Shown here piece after piece: positions 1-8,574 of a DNA stretch of 18,453 bases. The notes beneath the pieces were generated by a model. The model was not told the origin of the DNA. It was given only the letters and a program-made list of their open reading frames with translations, and searched no databases. Each line of letters opens with the position of its first letter. Position 1 is the stretch's first letter. Source of the DNA: Pigoraptor vietnamica (Eukaryota > Opisthokonta > Filasterea); contig CALSCQ010001973.1 of NCBI GenBank assembly GCA_943704525.1, positions 1 to 18,453 of the forward strand, written 5' to 3'. Made by a program: the position numbers and the translations under genes.

Positions 1-12
1 TGCTGTGCTGTG

Positions 13-84
<72 letters not shown>

Positions 85-87
85 GTG

Positions 88-161
<74 letters not shown>

Positions 162-177
162 CGTGCATGCGTGCGTG
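13..177. repeat. (TG)n dinucleotide tract
   Basis: A nearly pure TG tract with a few interruptions (GCG, GTTTG, GTATG), degrading at its right end into GCGTGCATGCGTGCGTGCG. It lies in the first intron of the minus-strand gene whose first exon is 236-538, so the transcript would carry CA repeats there. Long open frames read through it only because dinucleotide repeats lack stop codons; they are not genes. Confidence 0.95.
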
Positions 178-235
178 CGTTGGGCAAGCAGGTGGCGTGT
201 GCACGTGTATATGAGGGCATGCAGGCGCCCTTCAC

Positions 236-538
236 CTTGTACGAAGGCCGGTCGCGCCCCTCGAGCCTTGCTGACCGTCGCACCATCCCCTCATTCTCAC
301 CCACATCGACATCTTCCACGCGCCTTTTCCGCTTATTTTCCTTCGAATCGCGTTCCGATTTCGTGCTCTTCTCGTCTTTGTTGCTGTTCTGGGACGACGC
401 GGCGAGTCCCAGCTGTGCGAGCACGGCGTTGTTCCGTCGAATGTTTCTCTCTCTCTCCAATTCATACGCACTCTCCACTCCAGAACGTGACTCTGCACGC
501 ACCGGTGTGCGCACACGCGTCGCTCTCGAGCGGGGCAT
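236..538 (-). CDS. First coding exon (101 aa) of a basic, probably nuclear protein; gene continues off the left edge
   Basis: Minus-strand exon running from an ATG at 538-536 to a phase-0 donor (AAG|GTGAAG) at 236/235. It encodes 101 residues. Around residues 25-45 it reads YELERERNIRRNNAVLAQLG, the pattern YExxRxxNIxxNxxxLxxLGL seen near the N-terminus of CMR1/WDR76-like DNA-associated WD40 proteins and other chromatin proteins. Then follow a charged Lys/Glu/Ser linker with a basic cluster (ENKRKRR, about 67-73) that could be a nuclear localisation signal, and RRSARLEGRDRPSYK (about 87-101), similar to the RRSSRLxGxxxPxY element that follows in such proteins. The frame has no stop before the window edge because it enters the TG repeat. 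Family assignment is inference from motifs; the rest of the protein is not visible. The start is the first ATG in frame and leaves a short divergent promoter to the F-box ORF. Confidence 0.72.
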
Positions 539-757
539 CTTCCATCCACGTGGTCGGAGACGTTGGCCGATTTGTTTTGGAGTGTTCAGGTCGGGTCGGA
601 CAGTGAAGAAGAACCCTAACCCCCACCTCTTCCCCAATTGGCTGTAATACAAAGCGTAACAAATTTGCACACCTTTTGTGTTGAGTGGCGTCTGCGGAGA
701 CACGAAGGTTCAAACCCCTCTTTTTGCTCTCGCGAACCGTCCATTCACTACTTAGCC
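539..757. promoter_or_regulatory. Short bidirectional promoter region with a CCAATTGG palindrome
   Basis: This spacer of about 220 bp separates two divergent start codons (538 on the minus strand and 758 on the plus strand). It contains CCAATTGG at 634-641, which presents a CCAAT box on both strands, roughly 100-120 bp from each ATG. It also contains a telomere-like word, AACCCTAACCCCC, near 612-624. No TATA box is evident. The promoter role is inferred from gene layout. Confidence 0.45.
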
Positions 758-1189
758 ATGCCGGACGCCGTTGCCAGCTTCAACGCGCTCCCCGCGGAGG
801 TCGCCGTGGAGCACATCGCTCCCTTTCTCACGAACTCCGACGCGTGCCGTCTCGCCAAGGCCAACGGCTTCCTCCGCCGCCGTCTCTCTCTCGGACAACC
901 GACGACACATCGCGCTGCCCCTCAGCGGCGGCAATTGCAGCGCGGTTACAATAACGATATTGACCCATCCATCGAACGGCATCTTCGCTCCGGTCAGCGT
1001 CCGTCTTCAGCACTGCCTCCGCCGTCGAACGCTCCTGTGGCACAGCACCGCACGTGGCACCAGCAGCTCCAATCGTCCACTTCGACGACCCCAGGCTTCA
1101 CTCGTGGAACCAGAGCACGCACTCTTGTTAATACCCGTCGAGCAAGGACCGCCCTCGACGCGGAAGGCCCGCGGCAGTGCCGTCGGTAG
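758..1189 (+). CDS. Small F-box-containing protein, possibly a truncated gene
   Basis: An ORF of 143 aa from the ATG at 758 (context ttagccATGc). Residues 5-42 read as an F-box: FNALPAEVAVEHIAPFLTNS followed by DACRLAKANGFLRRRLS, with the usual LPxE start, hydrophobic helices and a final Arg-rich stretch. F-box domains bind SKP1 and bring substrates to SCF ubiquitin ligases. The remaining 100 residues are rich in Arg, Ser, Pro and Gln, with no recognisable substrate-binding repeats. The ORF ends 33 bp before the stop of the convergent WD40 gene. Another plus frame is open over 771-1439, so a frameshift or an unrecognised intron after the F-box is possible. A longer open frame upstream of 758 starts with TTG and is not used here. 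The F-box is fairly clear; the gene's integrity is not. Confidence 0.48.
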   Translation: MPDAVASFNALPAEVAVEHIAPFLTNSDACRLAKANGFLRRRLSLGQPTTHRAAPQRRQLQRGYNNDIDPSIERHLRSGQRPSSALPPPSNAPVAQHRTWHQQLQSSTSTTPGFTRGTRARTLVNTRRARTALDAEGPRQCRR

Positions 1190-1222
1190 GAGCGAGTGCG
1201 TCTATGCTGCGCGAGCTTCCTC

Positions 1223-2100
1223 TCACTCGCCCTCCACGCTCCACAGCCGCACGGTCTTGTCCTCGCTTGCCGTCGCAAGCGTCCTTCCGTCGGGCGAAAA
1301 TTCGACCGAATTGACTTCGTCAGAGTGCCCACTGAGCGTCGAGAGGCAAGGACCCTCTCTCACGTCCCACACCCGCGCCGTGTTGTCGCCGCTTCCTGTC
1401 GCAAGCGTCTTTCCGTCGGGCGAAAATGCCACCGAATAAACCCACTTTGTGTGCCCAGCGAGCGCCAAGAGGCACTTCCCCGTACGCACGTCCCACACCC
1501 GCGCAGTATTGTCCCCGCCACCCGTCGCAAGCGTCTTTCCGTCCGGTGACATGGCCACCGACCAGACATTGCTGCCGTGTTCGAACTGCAGCGGGAGACA
1601 CTTGCCCTCCCTTGCGTCCCACAGCCGCGCAGTGCCGTCGCTGCTTCCCGTCGCAAGCGTCTTTCCATCGCACGAAAACGCGACCGAATGGACCCAATTC
1701 GCGTGTCCTTCGAGTGTCAAGAGGCACTTTCCCTCCTCTACGTCCCACACCCGCGCGGTGTTGTCATAGCTCCCCGTCGCGAGCGTCTTCCCGTCGGGCG
1801 AAAATGCGACTGAGCGAACACCCACTGAGTGACCGTCGAACGCCAGTCGGCACTCGCCCTCCTCTGCGTCCCACAGCAGCGCAACGCCGTCGTTGCTTCC
1901 CGTCGCAAGCGTCTTTCCGTCAGGCGAGAAGGCGACCGAAAGGACGCTGCGTGTGTGCCAATTGAGAGTCGCGAGGCATGTCGCCGCCCTCACATCCCAC
2001 AGCCGCGCAGAGTCGTCATCGCTTCCCGTCGCAAGCGTCTTTCCGTCGGCGGAAAACGCGCCGGAACGTACGCCGCATGCGTGCCCACGAAAGACTGCAA
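1223..2100 (-). repeat. Seven tandem ~126-bp WD40-coding units
   Basis: The conserved stretch encoding DGKTLATGS recurs about every 126 bp (near 1270, 1398, 1525, 1650, 1776, 1903 and 2030 on the plus strand), with very few base changes in the core. Variation is concentrated in the loop between GH and SVAFS. The outermost blades (first and last) are the most diverged, as expected for a tandem array that evolves by internal exchange. Confidence 0.9.
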
Positions 2101-2110
2101 CCACTGCCAT
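1223..2110 (-). CDS. Seven-blade WD40 repeat protein
   Basis: An intronless 295-aa protein. The open frame reaches 2155, but that codon is GTG; the first ATG is at 2110-2108, which I take as the start. The whole protein is seven WD40 repeats of 41-44 residues with essentially no N- or C-terminal extension: each has GH, the core SVAFSPDGKTLATGS, a D/N turn, and a closing WD (LWD or VWD; the last blade ends LWS). Such a set makes one closed beta-propeller, a scaffold for protein interactions; the partner cannot be told. The blades are almost identical, and at DNA level the 126-bp unit recurs with words such as gtcgcaagcgtctttccgtc, which points to recent expansion or gene conversion. This regularity resembles NACHT-WD40/TEP1-like and bacterial WD40 arrays. 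It is divergent from the F-box/LRR gene and convergent with the small F-box ORF. Confidence 0.93.
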   Translation of the reverse strand: MAVVAVFRGHACGVRSGAFSADGKTLATGSDDDSARLWDVRAATCLATLNWHTRSVLSVAFSPDGKTLATGSNDGVALLWDAEEGECRLAFDGHSVGVRSVAFSPDGKTLATGSYDNTARVWDVEEGKCLLTLEGHANWVHSVAFSCDGKTLATGSSDGTARLWDAREGKCLPLQFEHGSNVWSVAMSPDGKTLATGGGDNTARVWDVRTGKCLLALAGHTKWVYSVAFSPDGKTLATGSGDNTARVWDVREGPCLSTLSGHSDEVNSVEFSPDGRTLATASEDKTVRLWSVEGE

Positions 2111-2310
2111 TGCGGAAGAATGGAGAGGTCCTCCGATTCGATTTTCTTTTACCACTGCAAAAACACACGGCTAAAAACTGTGGCTCGATCAAGGCACGAG
2201 TGACGTCATGCACGTCTCCACACTTCACCCGTAAATTAAAGCACGCCTCATCTCGTCGTGGAGCCTGTTCCAAAGCTCTCTCAAAGTAGCAGGACGCCCA
2301 TACTGCGAAA
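2111..2310. promoter_or_regulatory. Bidirectional promoter with perfect CRE palindrome
   Basis: The 200 bp between the divergent start codons of the WD40 gene (2110, minus) and the F-box/LRR gene (2311, plus) must hold both promoters and both 5' leaders. It contains TGACGTCA at 2201-2208, a perfect cAMP-response-element/ATF-type bZIP site, almost midway between the two ATGs. The ATG at 2311 has an A-rich leader (gcgaaaATGg) with purine at -3 and G at +4. Function of the site is inferred from sequence and position. Confidence 0.5.
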
Positions 2311-5300
2311 ATGGCGACCCTGCTCGACATGCCGGTGGACATTCTCGGTGCCATCGGGCGGTACCTTTCCGCGGCCGACCACCGCTCCCTTGCGCGTGCG
2401 TCACGTGGACTCCGCCGCGCGGCTGTGTCCCTGTGGCCGGACGAATTTGTCGTCTCTCTCAAGCGCATCGTTGTGCGTGCGATGGCCGTCGACGACGCCT
2501 TTTGCGCCCGCGTGCGCGCCACTCTCCTCGAGGGCCCACTCGCTCCGCTGCCGATCCACCTGGTGATTGAAGACTGCTGCGCCAGCAAGACGAACCGGCG
2601 CACGCAGATGGGCACGGCGGCGGAAGGGTTCACGCTCTTCTGCGTTTGTAGCATGTGCGGTGCACGCGAGCCGTTCGCTCCCCCGCCGGCGTCCACATAT
2701 GATTTGTCGTATGCGAGCGACTTTCATCGGGTGGATGTGGTCGGCGGGGTGTCGCCGAGAAGCCTCGACGCTCTCCGCAATGTGAGCACACTTGTGCTCG
2801 TGGGCTGTGTGGTGCCGGACCTGTCGTGTCTCGCGGAATTCGCGTCCCTCCGTAAGCTTGCGCTATCGCATTGCCGCAACGTGGTCAACCTCCCCCACAT
2901 TCGCTCTCTTCAGCGTGCGGAAATTCGATACTGCAGAACACTGGCGTCGCTCGATGCCCTCGCCCACGTCCGCGCTGTGGCGCTGGAGGGAAGCATGCGC
3001 GTGCGGAACTTCGATGTGTTGTCCAACGTGCACGACGTCTCGATCGAGAGGCGCGATGGCATCACGCACGTGCATGCACTTTTCTTCGGCCGAGTGCACA
3101 CGTTGACGCTGGACCGTGTGTCTGTCCTCTCACTCCCGGAGGGCGGGCGCGTGCACTCGCTTGTGCTGTCGAGCGTTCGTGTGGGCGTACGGGAATCGGA
3201 CGCAGCGACTCTGGACCTCTCACGCGTCCGCGTCAAGTCTCTATCTGTCCGCAATGCGGACGGGCGCTTTAAACTGGGCGGCCTCGACGTGCTTGCGACA
3301 GGGATGTTCCGCGCGCGTCTCCCTCTCGCCTACTGCAGGGACATGTCGTGGGCGCGGCACTTGACGGCGGTCGTGGTCGACGCGGGGGAGCCGGACCCGT
3401 CAGGTCGCGGGCGCATCAATTTGTCGGCGCTTGTTGACGTGCCGTACGTGACTGTGCTCGGAAGCGTCAGCGCGTCGTGTTTCGGGCTATTGCCTGCCGT
3501 TGCGATGGCGATGAAAGCGGCGCCTTCGGACGTGCGCGTGCAACAATGGGGATGCGCCGCGCTGGTGGGAGGTCGGTGGCGTCTTGGCACCAACAACGAG
3601 CGACTGAAGGACGCAAGACTCGCGACCGCAATCCTCGGCGCCCTTACGGCGTTTGGGGACGACGACGGGCTGGTGGGCGATGGTTGCAAGTCATTGGGGA
3701 TGATGATGTGGGACGCGGAGATGCTGCGCATTCCGGGCGTTGTGGCCACGGTGCGCGCGTGTCTTGCCAGAGAAGGGATGTCGGCTGCGTGCACAGCGGC
3801 GGTGCTGGCCTTGTGCCATCGTGTAATCTCAATGCACGGCTGTTGTGGTCCGAGTCAGGGGAATGCACATGCACATGAATTCTGCGACACTCTTCCCGTG
3901 GACGAGGCCATGGAAGCTGCTACCCGCGCCACCTGCGTATGGCCCGACCGTGTCGCAGTGCTTGAACCCGCCGTCGAACTGTATGTTTGCGCTGCGAAGT
4001 GGTATCGACCGACTCGGCGGTCGCGTGTCAACGGCGTTTCAAAAGCAAGCTCTACCACTCGCATTGATCACGGTTGGATATTGCCTGCCATCCGCTCGGC
4101 ACTGTCGCTTGCGCGGCTCACATCTCCCGCGAAGCAGTCGACGGACCTCTTCGCCACGCTGGCTGACATCGACCGCACGTGCGCTACAATGCTCGTGAAT
4201 GCGGGTGTGGTCGAGTTTCTGCTTGACTCGGCGGCTGCAGCCGTCGCAGGCCCAATCTCTTCTTCGTCAGGGACCGATTGGCTGGGTCCGCTGGGAAAAC
4301 TCGCGCAGTACGCGTGTGAGAGCGAATCCGGTCGCTCCCTCGTGCCAACCGAGCTGATGTTCGATGTGGCCAGGCGCGTGTCGCGGTGGGGCGTCGACGG
4401 CGGGCGTGCTGTGCGGGACTTTACGATCGCAAAGCTGCTACTTGCGGGGTGTGCTTCTTGTACGGATGGTCGCAAGTACACTGAGGCTTTCAGGCAGGCC
4501 ATACTGCGCCACAGGCTGGACGCTGAGTCCGCCACGGCGGCTGCGCTGGCGTGCGAGGCCCTGGGGTGGCAGGACAGCATGGTACGAGATTTGGTGCCGG
4601 AGGCGCTGATCGCGTCGGCGATGCACCTTGTTCTGCGGCCCTTTTCGGACATGCAGGAATTCAGCAGCAGGCTGGGCTGCGCTGGCGGCGGGTGTGCATT
4701 CGTGTCGGCGGTTGTGAGGGCCGCCTTTTGCAAGGGGTGGCTGCGATACGCCGACATGGAACAATGGAGAACCGCGGCCTTTCACTGTCCTTATGACCGT
4801 TCGCGCAACCACCTTAATAATTCGTCGCTCACTGCGAGTCTATATGAGCGAGCCGCGGCGAACGATGACGGCGGCCGAGTGGACGCCCTCGAAGTTGCGC
4901 TGTGGGACTGTGTCGCGTGCATTGAGACGTCGCGTGACGGTGGCATTGAGCGCGGCGCGGCTGCGCTTCTTCGCAAAAAGTGTCGCGCGCACTACGAGCC
5001 AGTGTCGCCGACGGTCGCTTGCGCGCTGGCCGTGCTAGAGCTGGGCAGTTTCAGTCAGCCTGAGCCGCCGTTTTCATCGTTTCCCGAGCAACGACGATTG
5101 GCGCTTCGTACAATCGACAACGTCGTCTCGTCGCTCGTGGCAATGGGCGTGTCAGATGTCATACGCACGAGTGGTGAGCTACTTGCGCGCGTGATAGTCG
5201 CAGCTGCGTTCGTGTGCGATGAGGATGAGCTTGGTTGTGGCGATGCTGGGACGGCGCCGATTACCCTCGACGCGCGTGCCCGGTTGTGCGATGGCGTCGC

Positions 5301-5661
5301 ACATGCCCTGTTGGTCGCGGTTGTGAGAGGCGGACTGCGGTCGGCCAAGTGGGAGACGGGGGACAACGCCTTAGTGCTCGGTGCGACGGTTGTGTTTGCG
5401 CTTTGTGCGTTGGATGGGCCGAGTCGCGATGCAGTCGTCGCTGTCGAGGATATACCGCACGTCATGAGCGTGTTGCGTCGGCTGCTTCTCGAAAACGAGG
5501 CGTATGTGTCGGGTGAGAAACGGCGACCGCCTCGGGTGGTAGAAGTCAATGAGACTGTGCCGAAGCCGCTGGTACCCGTCTCGGAGAGCGTGTGGGGCGC
5601 GGCGGTGGCTGCGCTGGACGAGCTCGAGAGGGAGCTGAGCGGAAACGTCCTGTGGGGTTAA
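2311..5661 (+). CDS. F-box protein with LRR-like and armadillo-like regions
   Basis: An intronless ORF of 1116 aa. Residues 3-42 form an F-box: LLDMPVDILGAIGRYLSAAD, then RSLARASRGLRRAAVSLW. A Cys-rich patch follows at about 89-117 (CC, then CVCSMC). From about 135 to 320 there are degenerate leucine-rich repeats of 20-24 residues with strands such as VSTLVLVGC, LRKLALSHC, VRAVALEGS and VHTLTLDRV. From about 393 on, the protein is helical with armadillo/HEAT-like units; MAMKAAPSDVRVQQWGCAAL (400-419) is the hallmark VQxxGCxAL helix. The C-terminus ends in a Glu-rich helix (AVAALDELERELSG). By family logic the F-box would dock on SKP1/cullin-1 and the solenoids would choose the substrate for ubiquitination. 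Its lack of introns contrasts with the genes to the right. Exact repeat counts are not certain. Confidence 0.85.
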   Translation: MATLLDMPVDILGAIGRYLSAADHRSLARASRGLRRAAVSLWPDEFVVSLKRIVVRAMAVDDAFCARVRATLLEGPLAPLPIHLVIEDCCASKTNRRTQMGTAAEGFTLFCVCSMCGAREPFAPPPASTYDLSYASDFHRVDVVGGVSPRSLDALRNVSTLVLVGCVVPDLSCLAEFASLRKLALSHCRNVVNLPHIRSLQRAEIRYCRTLASLDALAHVRAVALEGSMRVRNFDVLSNVHDVSIERRDGITHVHALFFGRVHTLTLDRVSVLSLPEGGRVHSLVLSSVRVGVRESDAATLDLSRVRVKSLSVRNADGRFKLGGLDVLATGMFRARLPLAYCRDMSWARHLTAVVVDAGEPDPSGRGRINLSALVDVPYVTVLGSVSASCFGLLPAVAMAMKAAPSDVRVQQWGCAALVGGRWRLGTNNERLKDARLATAILGALTAFGDDDGLVGDGCKSLGMMMWDAEMLRIPGVVATVRACLAREGMSAACTAAVLALCHRVISMHGCCGPSQGNAHAHEFCDTLPVDEAMEAATRATCVWPDRVAVLEPAVELYVCAAKWYRPTRRSRVNGVSKASSTTRIDHGWILPAIRSALSLARLTSPAKQSTDLFATLADIDRTCATMLVNAGVVEFLLDSAAAAVAGPISSSSGTDWLGPLGKLAQYACESESGRSLVPTELMFDVARRVSRWGVDGGRAVRDFTIAKLLLAGCASCTDGRKYTEAFRQAILRHRLDAESATAAALACEALGWQDSMVRDLVPEALIASAMHLVLRPFSDMQEFSSRLGCAGGGCAFVSAVVRAAFCKGWLRYADMEQWRTAAFHCPYDRSRNHLNNSSLTASLYERAAANDDGGRVDALEVALWDCVACIETSRDGGIERGAAALLRKKCRAHYEPVSPTVACALAVLELGSFSQPEPPFSSFPEQRRLALRTIDNVVSSLVAMGVSDVIRTSGELLARVIVAAAFVCDEDELGCGDAGTAPITLDARARLCDGVAHALLVAVVRGGLRSAKWETGDNALVLGATVVFALCALDGPSRDAVVAVEDIPHVMSVLRRLLLENEAYVSGEKRRPPRVVEVNETVPKPLVPVSESVWGAAVAALDELERELSGNVLWG

Positions 5662-5679
5662 GGGACTGGCAGTCGTGCT

Positions 5680-5845
5680 CGTAATGAAGCAACGGTGTCA
5701 TGGTGTGTTCTTTTCTGCACGGTCTGTTTGCAGCAGTAGTTTTGCAAGCAACGGCGGTGTTCTTTGTGAAAGGTCACGACAGGCTGCCCGTTATGAAGCA
5801 ACGGTGGTATGTGCACGGACTGTAGCAGTGGCTTTTGTGTGGATG
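5680..5845 (+). repeat. Imperfect direct duplication, ~110 bp apart
   Basis: CGTAATGAAGCAACGGTG near 5679 and CGTTATGAAGCAACGGTG near 5789 differ at one base. Both are followed by a diverged segment containing GCACGG(T/A)CTGT and GCAGTRG-TTTTG. A third partial copy (GCAAGCAACGGCGGTG) lies between them. It probably lies in the 3' UTR of the F-box/LRR gene. Confidence 0.6.
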
Positions 5846-5910
5846 TGTAGCAGCAGGAGCTAATGACCATCTGGTTGCAGATACAGCAAATCTGGAGTGT
5901 CCGTAATCGT

Positions 5911-5938
5911 GTGTGTGTGTGTGTGTGTGTGTGCGTGT
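5911..5938 (+). repeat. (TG)n microsatellite
   Basis: A perfect TG run in the convergent spacer, interrupted near its end by GCG. Confidence 0.9.
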
Positions 5939-6230
5939 ATCAGTGACTGTGTCCATCCAGGGTTTGACGTTGTTTGCACAGCACCGCTCAATCTCAGCAA
6001 TCTCAGACCAGACTGCTTCCCCCTCATTTTCGCAAATGGAATTTACATTCGGTGAAGACGCAGACGCAGCATACGAGAGACACGACGACAGCCACGTGGG
6101 GCGTCACGTGCGGCCAAACTGCCGCACAGGAAATAAAGGAACGCGTGAAGGATACGCGCGAACGCAGGCGACATTGAGGTTGAGGGTGAAATCGCGCGCA
6201 CGGGTGAGAAAGAAGAGGAGGAACATGTCG

Positions 6231-8537
6231 TTACATTGCGACGACCGATACGCGCTTCGCCCCTCGCGGCTTCCAGCGGTCGTCAAACTGCAGAGCGTAC
6301 ACAAGTGAGTTAACGCGATGTCCCAAAAAATTTCGAAGTGGTGATTGACGTCGATATGCAAATGTAAGTGCACTCTACCGCAACGCAAAATTGCACACTG
6401 TCACGCGGAGAACGCACCTCGGCGCGGCTTGTGAGCTCGCTTGCAACGAGCGTGAACGAAGGGCGCGCTTCGGGGTTTTGCGCCCAGCACCGCTCCATGA
6501 GACTGGCGAAGGCGGGCGGTGTCTCGTGGGGTACCGTGAGTCGCAGGCCTGCGAAAGGGCGCGGCGATAGGCGCGGTTTGGTCATGGCCCTTCCCAAGAC
6601 CCCGGCACACGCGCGCACACACGCGCTCACTTGTGACATGAGGATACGCACAACTACACGTCCACGTTCACACAACGCAATAATCATCCCCACACATCCA
6701 CGTGATTACACACCGCGCGACTAAAAAACACCGCACACGGCATCCACAAATGCAAGCCCACACGCCCTATTGGGCGACTCTCGCGCACGCAAAGTGACAT
6801 ACCGTCGCTAATGTCCTCGAGCAAGCGCTCAATGTCATTGTCGTCGACGACGCCGCGCTCAACAAACATCTCCTGCGCACGCAACAGTTCGGTCGCATGT
6901 TACGAAGGCGCTCGCGTGCATGAGTCGGCCCATGCGTTTCGTGTGCGCGCTTGGGTGCGTTCAGAAACGAGCGAATTGTCGTCCGCAAACAAGCGTGTGG
7001 TGCGTGCGCGCGTGCGCGTGAGTGTGCTGCTTCCTTGTTTGATTAAAAGGGTGTCGCACGCACCTCATAAGGAATGTGTCGATCGGCAAGTTCCCACAAC
7101 AGCACTCCGTAGCTGTATACATCTGGAAAAGGGCAAAAACGTTGGCTCGGCAACTGAACAGAACACACAGAGACCCGATGAGGACGCGTGCCGTGGAAGA
7201 TCAACACATCGAGAGCAAGCGATGCCACACACACACGCGAGTACCCACCGCACTTTTCCGTCATGGCGGTACCCTTGAGCACCTGCGACGTAAAACAAGG
7301 GCGTACATGGATCAGCGCGACAATAGGGCACGCAGGATCGACATAGGCGCGGGGGCGCATGTCAGCGTGTGTAAGAGTGCGAATATATGTGTGCCCGTGC
7401 AGTCTTTTCCTTACGCACCTCGGGCGCCATCCACCACAGAGTGCCGACGCGCTCCGAGATGGCCGTTGCGGCCTTCAGACGCGTGAGACCGAAATCAGAC
7501 ACCTGTAGGATGAAGAATAGGAGGAAAGATTGGAATGTGCATCGACACAAAATGGCAAAATGTGCGTATTGTTTACGCTGGAAGCGCACCTTGAAGTGCA
7601 TGTGTGCGTGCGTGCGCGCAAGTGTGTGCATGCGCGCTATGAGGTAGCGTTGCATCACGAGATGAGAATGTGAGGACAAAGAAGCGCGTCTCACCTTCGC
7701 CACCCAATTGGCGTCGACGAGAATATTCATCGACTGCAGCATGGAAGCATAGAAAGTGTTAGAAGCGTATGGGATGCGCCTTGAACGCACACGCACACAC
7801 ACGCACATTAAGCACAGACACCCGTACACACGCACACTAAACACAGACCCGTACACACACACGCACGCACGCACAGAAATCACAAACACACCCGTCACGT
7901 ACGCATATAAACGCACGCCAATACCGACGAACACAGCACTTGCCGCATAAATGCAACAGACACACAATGCAGTCACCTTGAGGTCGCAATGGAGGATGGG
8001 CGGGTCGTGGAGGTGGAGGTACGACATTCCCAATGCAACGTCTGCGATGCGGAAGTGTTGGGGGCCATAATTAGTGTGATTAAGGGCGTGCGTGTACCTG
8101 CATGTATGTGTTGCGTGCGCGTGTGTGCGTGCGTGTGCGTGCGTGTGCGTGCGTGTGCATGCGAGTGCCTGTATGTGCGTGTGTCTGTGCGCGCGTGCGT
8201 GTGTGTGCGTGTGTAGACATGAGAACAGAGGAGTACCCACCCTGTGCCATGTTGAACCGGCGGTCCCACGCAAGCTCCTGCTCGCTGTGGAGAATGCTAT
8301 CCAGCGAGCCGTTCTTCATGTACTCAGTCACAATGCAGAGATTGGGCGGAGGGCACGTGCCCATGTACAGCAGGACATTCGGGTGGCGGAGCGAGCTGGT
8401 GTGAAACGGAGGAGAAAAGCGGTAAAAAAAAGGAGGCCCACGTCAGAGTTCGCCAGCTGAGACAGACCACACACGAGTGCGCGAGAACGCAAGATACAGC
8501 ATGGACCACACGCACATACACGCAGACACACGCATAC

Positions 8538-8574
<37 letters not shown>

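Larger units (their letters stand above)
5662..6230. other. Convergent intergenic region with TG tract and a diverged duplication
   Basis: This lies between the stop codons of the F-box/LRR gene and the receptor kinase gene. No ORF here looks real. It holds a diverged direct duplication (5680-5845), a (TG)n tract (5911-5938), and an AATAAA on the plus strand near 6131, about 470 bp after the plus-strand stop. That distance makes its use as a polyadenylation signal uncertain. Confidence 0.6.

Noticed and set aside
10-647. Long plus-strand open frames through the TG repeat
   Set aside because: They are poly-Cys-Val from a dinucleotide repeat that cannot encode stops in these frames; the region beyond is the antisense of the real exon 236-538 and a promoter.
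675-728. tRNA-like 3' half: GTCT-GCGG-AGAC hairpin followed by GAAGGTTCAAACCCCTC and a T run, like the variable and T arms of a Leu/Ser tRNA
   Set aside because: The T stem has a mismatch, and no matching 5' acceptor strand (GCAAAAA) or D arm was found upstream; a chance resemblance or a remnant is more likely.
771-1965. Plus-strand ORFs over the WD40 gene
   Set aside because: They are the antisense of seven near-identical 126-bp repeats, which keep several frames open at once.
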